Shown here: positions 14,746-15,992 of the stretch, piece by piece | Position numbering within the stretch: the first letter of the stretch is position 1 | Layout: each line of letters opens with the position of its first letter | Source: DATKZH01 sp964475955 | GTDB lineage: Bacteria; Planctomycetota; Planctomycetia; Pirellulales; Thermoguttaceae | DNA length: 15,992 bases | Direction of reading: 5' to 3' | Assembly: GCA_964475955.1 (NCBI GenBank) | Contig: CAYYZY010000180.1 | Location: 1 to 15,992, forward strand | Made by a program: the position numbers and the translations under genes | The notes under the pieces: model-generated | The model's database searches: none | Seen by the model: the letters and a program-made list of their open reading frames with translations, nothing else | Told to the model about the DNA's origin: nothing

Positions 14746-15992
14746 TCAATCGGCCAGGTCGTTGGCGCGGCGGACGAGGTCGAGGAACTCGGCCCGGTAG
14801 CCGTGCTTGTCGGGGCCTTGGGACGAGGCGGCGATTTCGAGGACGGCGTCGTACGTGGCCGTGCCCTGGTGCTCCGAGCCGCGCAGCAGCATGCCGAACG
14901 AGGCGACCGCGGCGGCGAACTGGAAGTCGGGGGTCGCCTGGCCGAAACCCTGGCCCTCGTCGACCAGCGGGAACTCCAAGAGCTTGCTCTTGTCGCCGTC
15001 GGGCGCCTTGTAGCGGAGCTTGAGCGTGAGCATCTCCTTGCTGAGCGACTCGTCGTCGCTTTCGGCCGCCGGACGCTGATACTTGAGCGGGTCGACGCTC
15101 GGCACGTCGACCTCCTGGCCGGCCGGCACCACCTCGTAGAGGGCGGTGACCGTGTGGCCCGCGCCGATCTCGCCGGCGTCCTTCTTGTCGTCGTTGAAGT
15201 CCTCGGCCGCGAGGATGCGGTTCTCGTAGCCGATCAGCCGGTAGGCGGCGACCCGGGCCGGGTTGAACTCGACCTGGATCTTCACGTCCTTGGCGATCGT
15301 GACCAGCGTGCCGCCCATCTGCTCGACGAGCACCTTTTGGGCCTCGGTCTCGCCGTCGATGTAGGCGTAGTTGCCGTTGCCCTTGTTGGAGATGCTCTCC
15401 ATCATGTGGTCGTTGAGGTTGCCGCGCCCGAAGCCGAGCACGGAGAGGAAGATGCCCTTCTTCGCCCGCTCTTCGACCATGCGGACCAGGTCGCCGGTGC
15501 TGCTGGTGCCGACGTTGAAATCGCCGTCGGTGCACAGGAGCACGCGGTTGACCCCGCCCTCGATGAAGTGCTTCTCGGCCAGGCGATACGCCAACTCGAT
15601 TCCGGCCCCGCCCGCGGTCGAACCGCCCGCCCGGAGCCGGTCCAACGCCGCGACGATCTTCTCCCGCTCGGCCCCGGAGGTGGAGGGCAACGCCAACCCC
15701 TCGCTGCTGGCGTAGACGACGATCGCCACGCGGTCGTTCTCGCCCAACTGCCGGGCGAGCATCTTCATGCCCTCTTTGAGCAGCGGGAGCTTGTCGGGCG
15801 AGTTCATCGAGCCGGAAACGTCGAGCAGGAACACCAGGTTGCTCGCCGGGCGCTGCTCGTTTTCGATCTCCTGACCTTTGAGGCCGATGCGGACGAGCCG
15901 GTGTCCGGCCTTCCACGGGCAGCCGGCGGCCTCGATGTGGGCGGCGAAGGGGACGTCGTCCTCGGGGCCGGCGTAGTCGTAGTCGAAGTAGT
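14746..15992 (-). CDS. YfbK-like von Willebrand factor A domain protein, C-terminal part (start beyond right edge)
   Basis: 415 complete codons are visible; the N-terminus, probably with an export signal, lies outside the window. The visible start YFDYDYAGPEDDVPFAAHIEAAGCPWKAGHRLVRIGLKG is the vWF_A N-terminal region of the YfbK family. The vWA domain follows, with its MIDAS metal site DVSGSMNS (Asp near 15822). A GGSTAGGAGIELAY segment holds the likely MIDAS Thr, and LLCTDGDFNVG the Asp. A DUF3520-type C-terminal domain (TLKLRYKAPDGDKSKLLEFPL, FQFAAAVASFGMLLRG, YRAEFLDLVRRANDL) ends at the natural stop. Such proteins are typically exported or membrane-bound and bind partners through the metal site. 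Function is unknown. A terminator follows, so it is transcribed apart from moxR. Confidence 0.9.
   Translation of the reverse strand, partial: YFDYDYAGPEDDVPFAAHIEAAGCPWKAGHRLVRIGLKGQEIENEQRPASNLVFLLDVSGSMNSPDKLPLLKEGMKMLARQLGENDRVAIVVYASSEGLALPSTSGAEREKIVAALDRLRAGGSTAGGAGIELAYRLAEKHFIEGGVNRVLLCTDGDFNVGTSSTGDLVRMVEERAKKGIFLSVLGFGRGNLNDHMMESISNKGNGNYAYIDGETEAQKVLVEQMGGTLVTIAKDVKIQVEFNPARVAAYRLIGYENRILAAEDFNDDKKDAGEIGAGHTVTALYEVVPAGQEVDVPSVDPLKYQRPAAESDDESLSKEMLTLKLRYKAPDGDKSKLLEFPLVDEGQGFGQATPDFQFAAAVASFGMLLRGSEHQGTATYDAVLEIAASSQGPDKHGYRAEFLDLVRRANDLAD

Overview
The window comes from a GC-rich bacterial chromosome. The style suggests Planctomycetota: a deoxyhypusine-synthase-like gene next to a YchF-type GTPase, a MoxR/DUF58/transglutaminase operon, a YfbK-type vWA protein, and a GGTTCCCA...TGGGAACC dispersed-type repeat. 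That assignment is inferred from gene content and is only moderately certain. Every protein gene is on the minus strand except the IS4-type transposase. No tRNA, rRNA or CRISPR array was seen.

Left part (1-7132): a decayed accessory island. From the left edge it holds the 5' part of an IS3-family element (1-765); an alpha-galactosidase-like gene with both ends missing (766-1923); and fragments of four genes of a type 2 BREX (Pgl) phage-defence locus, in leftward gene order pglY (5081-5644), pglZ (3138-5081), brxD (2338-3135) and brxHI (1922-2341). An IS4-type element (5645-7132), whose transposase carries an in-frame TGA, cuts off the pglY side. The BREX fragments keep the operon order, but neighbouring genes are joined mid-gene and out of frame at three points: pglY::pglZ, pglZ::brxD and brxHI::alpha-galactosidase. 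Only the brxD-brxHI boundary is intact, a 4-base GTGA stop/start overlap. This is a dead defence island, or else an assembly chimera at those joints, and not a working system.

Middle part (7160-9567): an apparently intact two-gene unit in which a YchF/OLA1-like GTPase with a C-terminal TGS domain overlaps by 4 bases (GTGA) a deoxyhypusine-synthase-family protein that keeps the catalytic lysine motif. About 285 bp of upstream DNA contains an AT-rich perfect palindrome.

Right part (9568-15992): a MoxR AAA+ ATPase, a DUF58 membrane protein and a TgpA-like DUF3488/transglutaminase/DUF4129 membrane protein in one leftward operon (gaps of 11 and 37 bp). Upstream of it, behind an intrinsic terminator and a structured repeat, is a separate YfbK-like vWA-domain protein that runs off the right edge. 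MoxR/DUF58/transglutaminase/vWA sets are widely linked to envelope or periplasmic protein quality functions, but the exact role here is unknown.

The region most worth a second look is the collapsed BREX locus and its junctions. The best candidate for an undescribed functional association is the overlapping GTPase/deoxyhypusine-synthase-like pair. No convincing new system is visible in the window.
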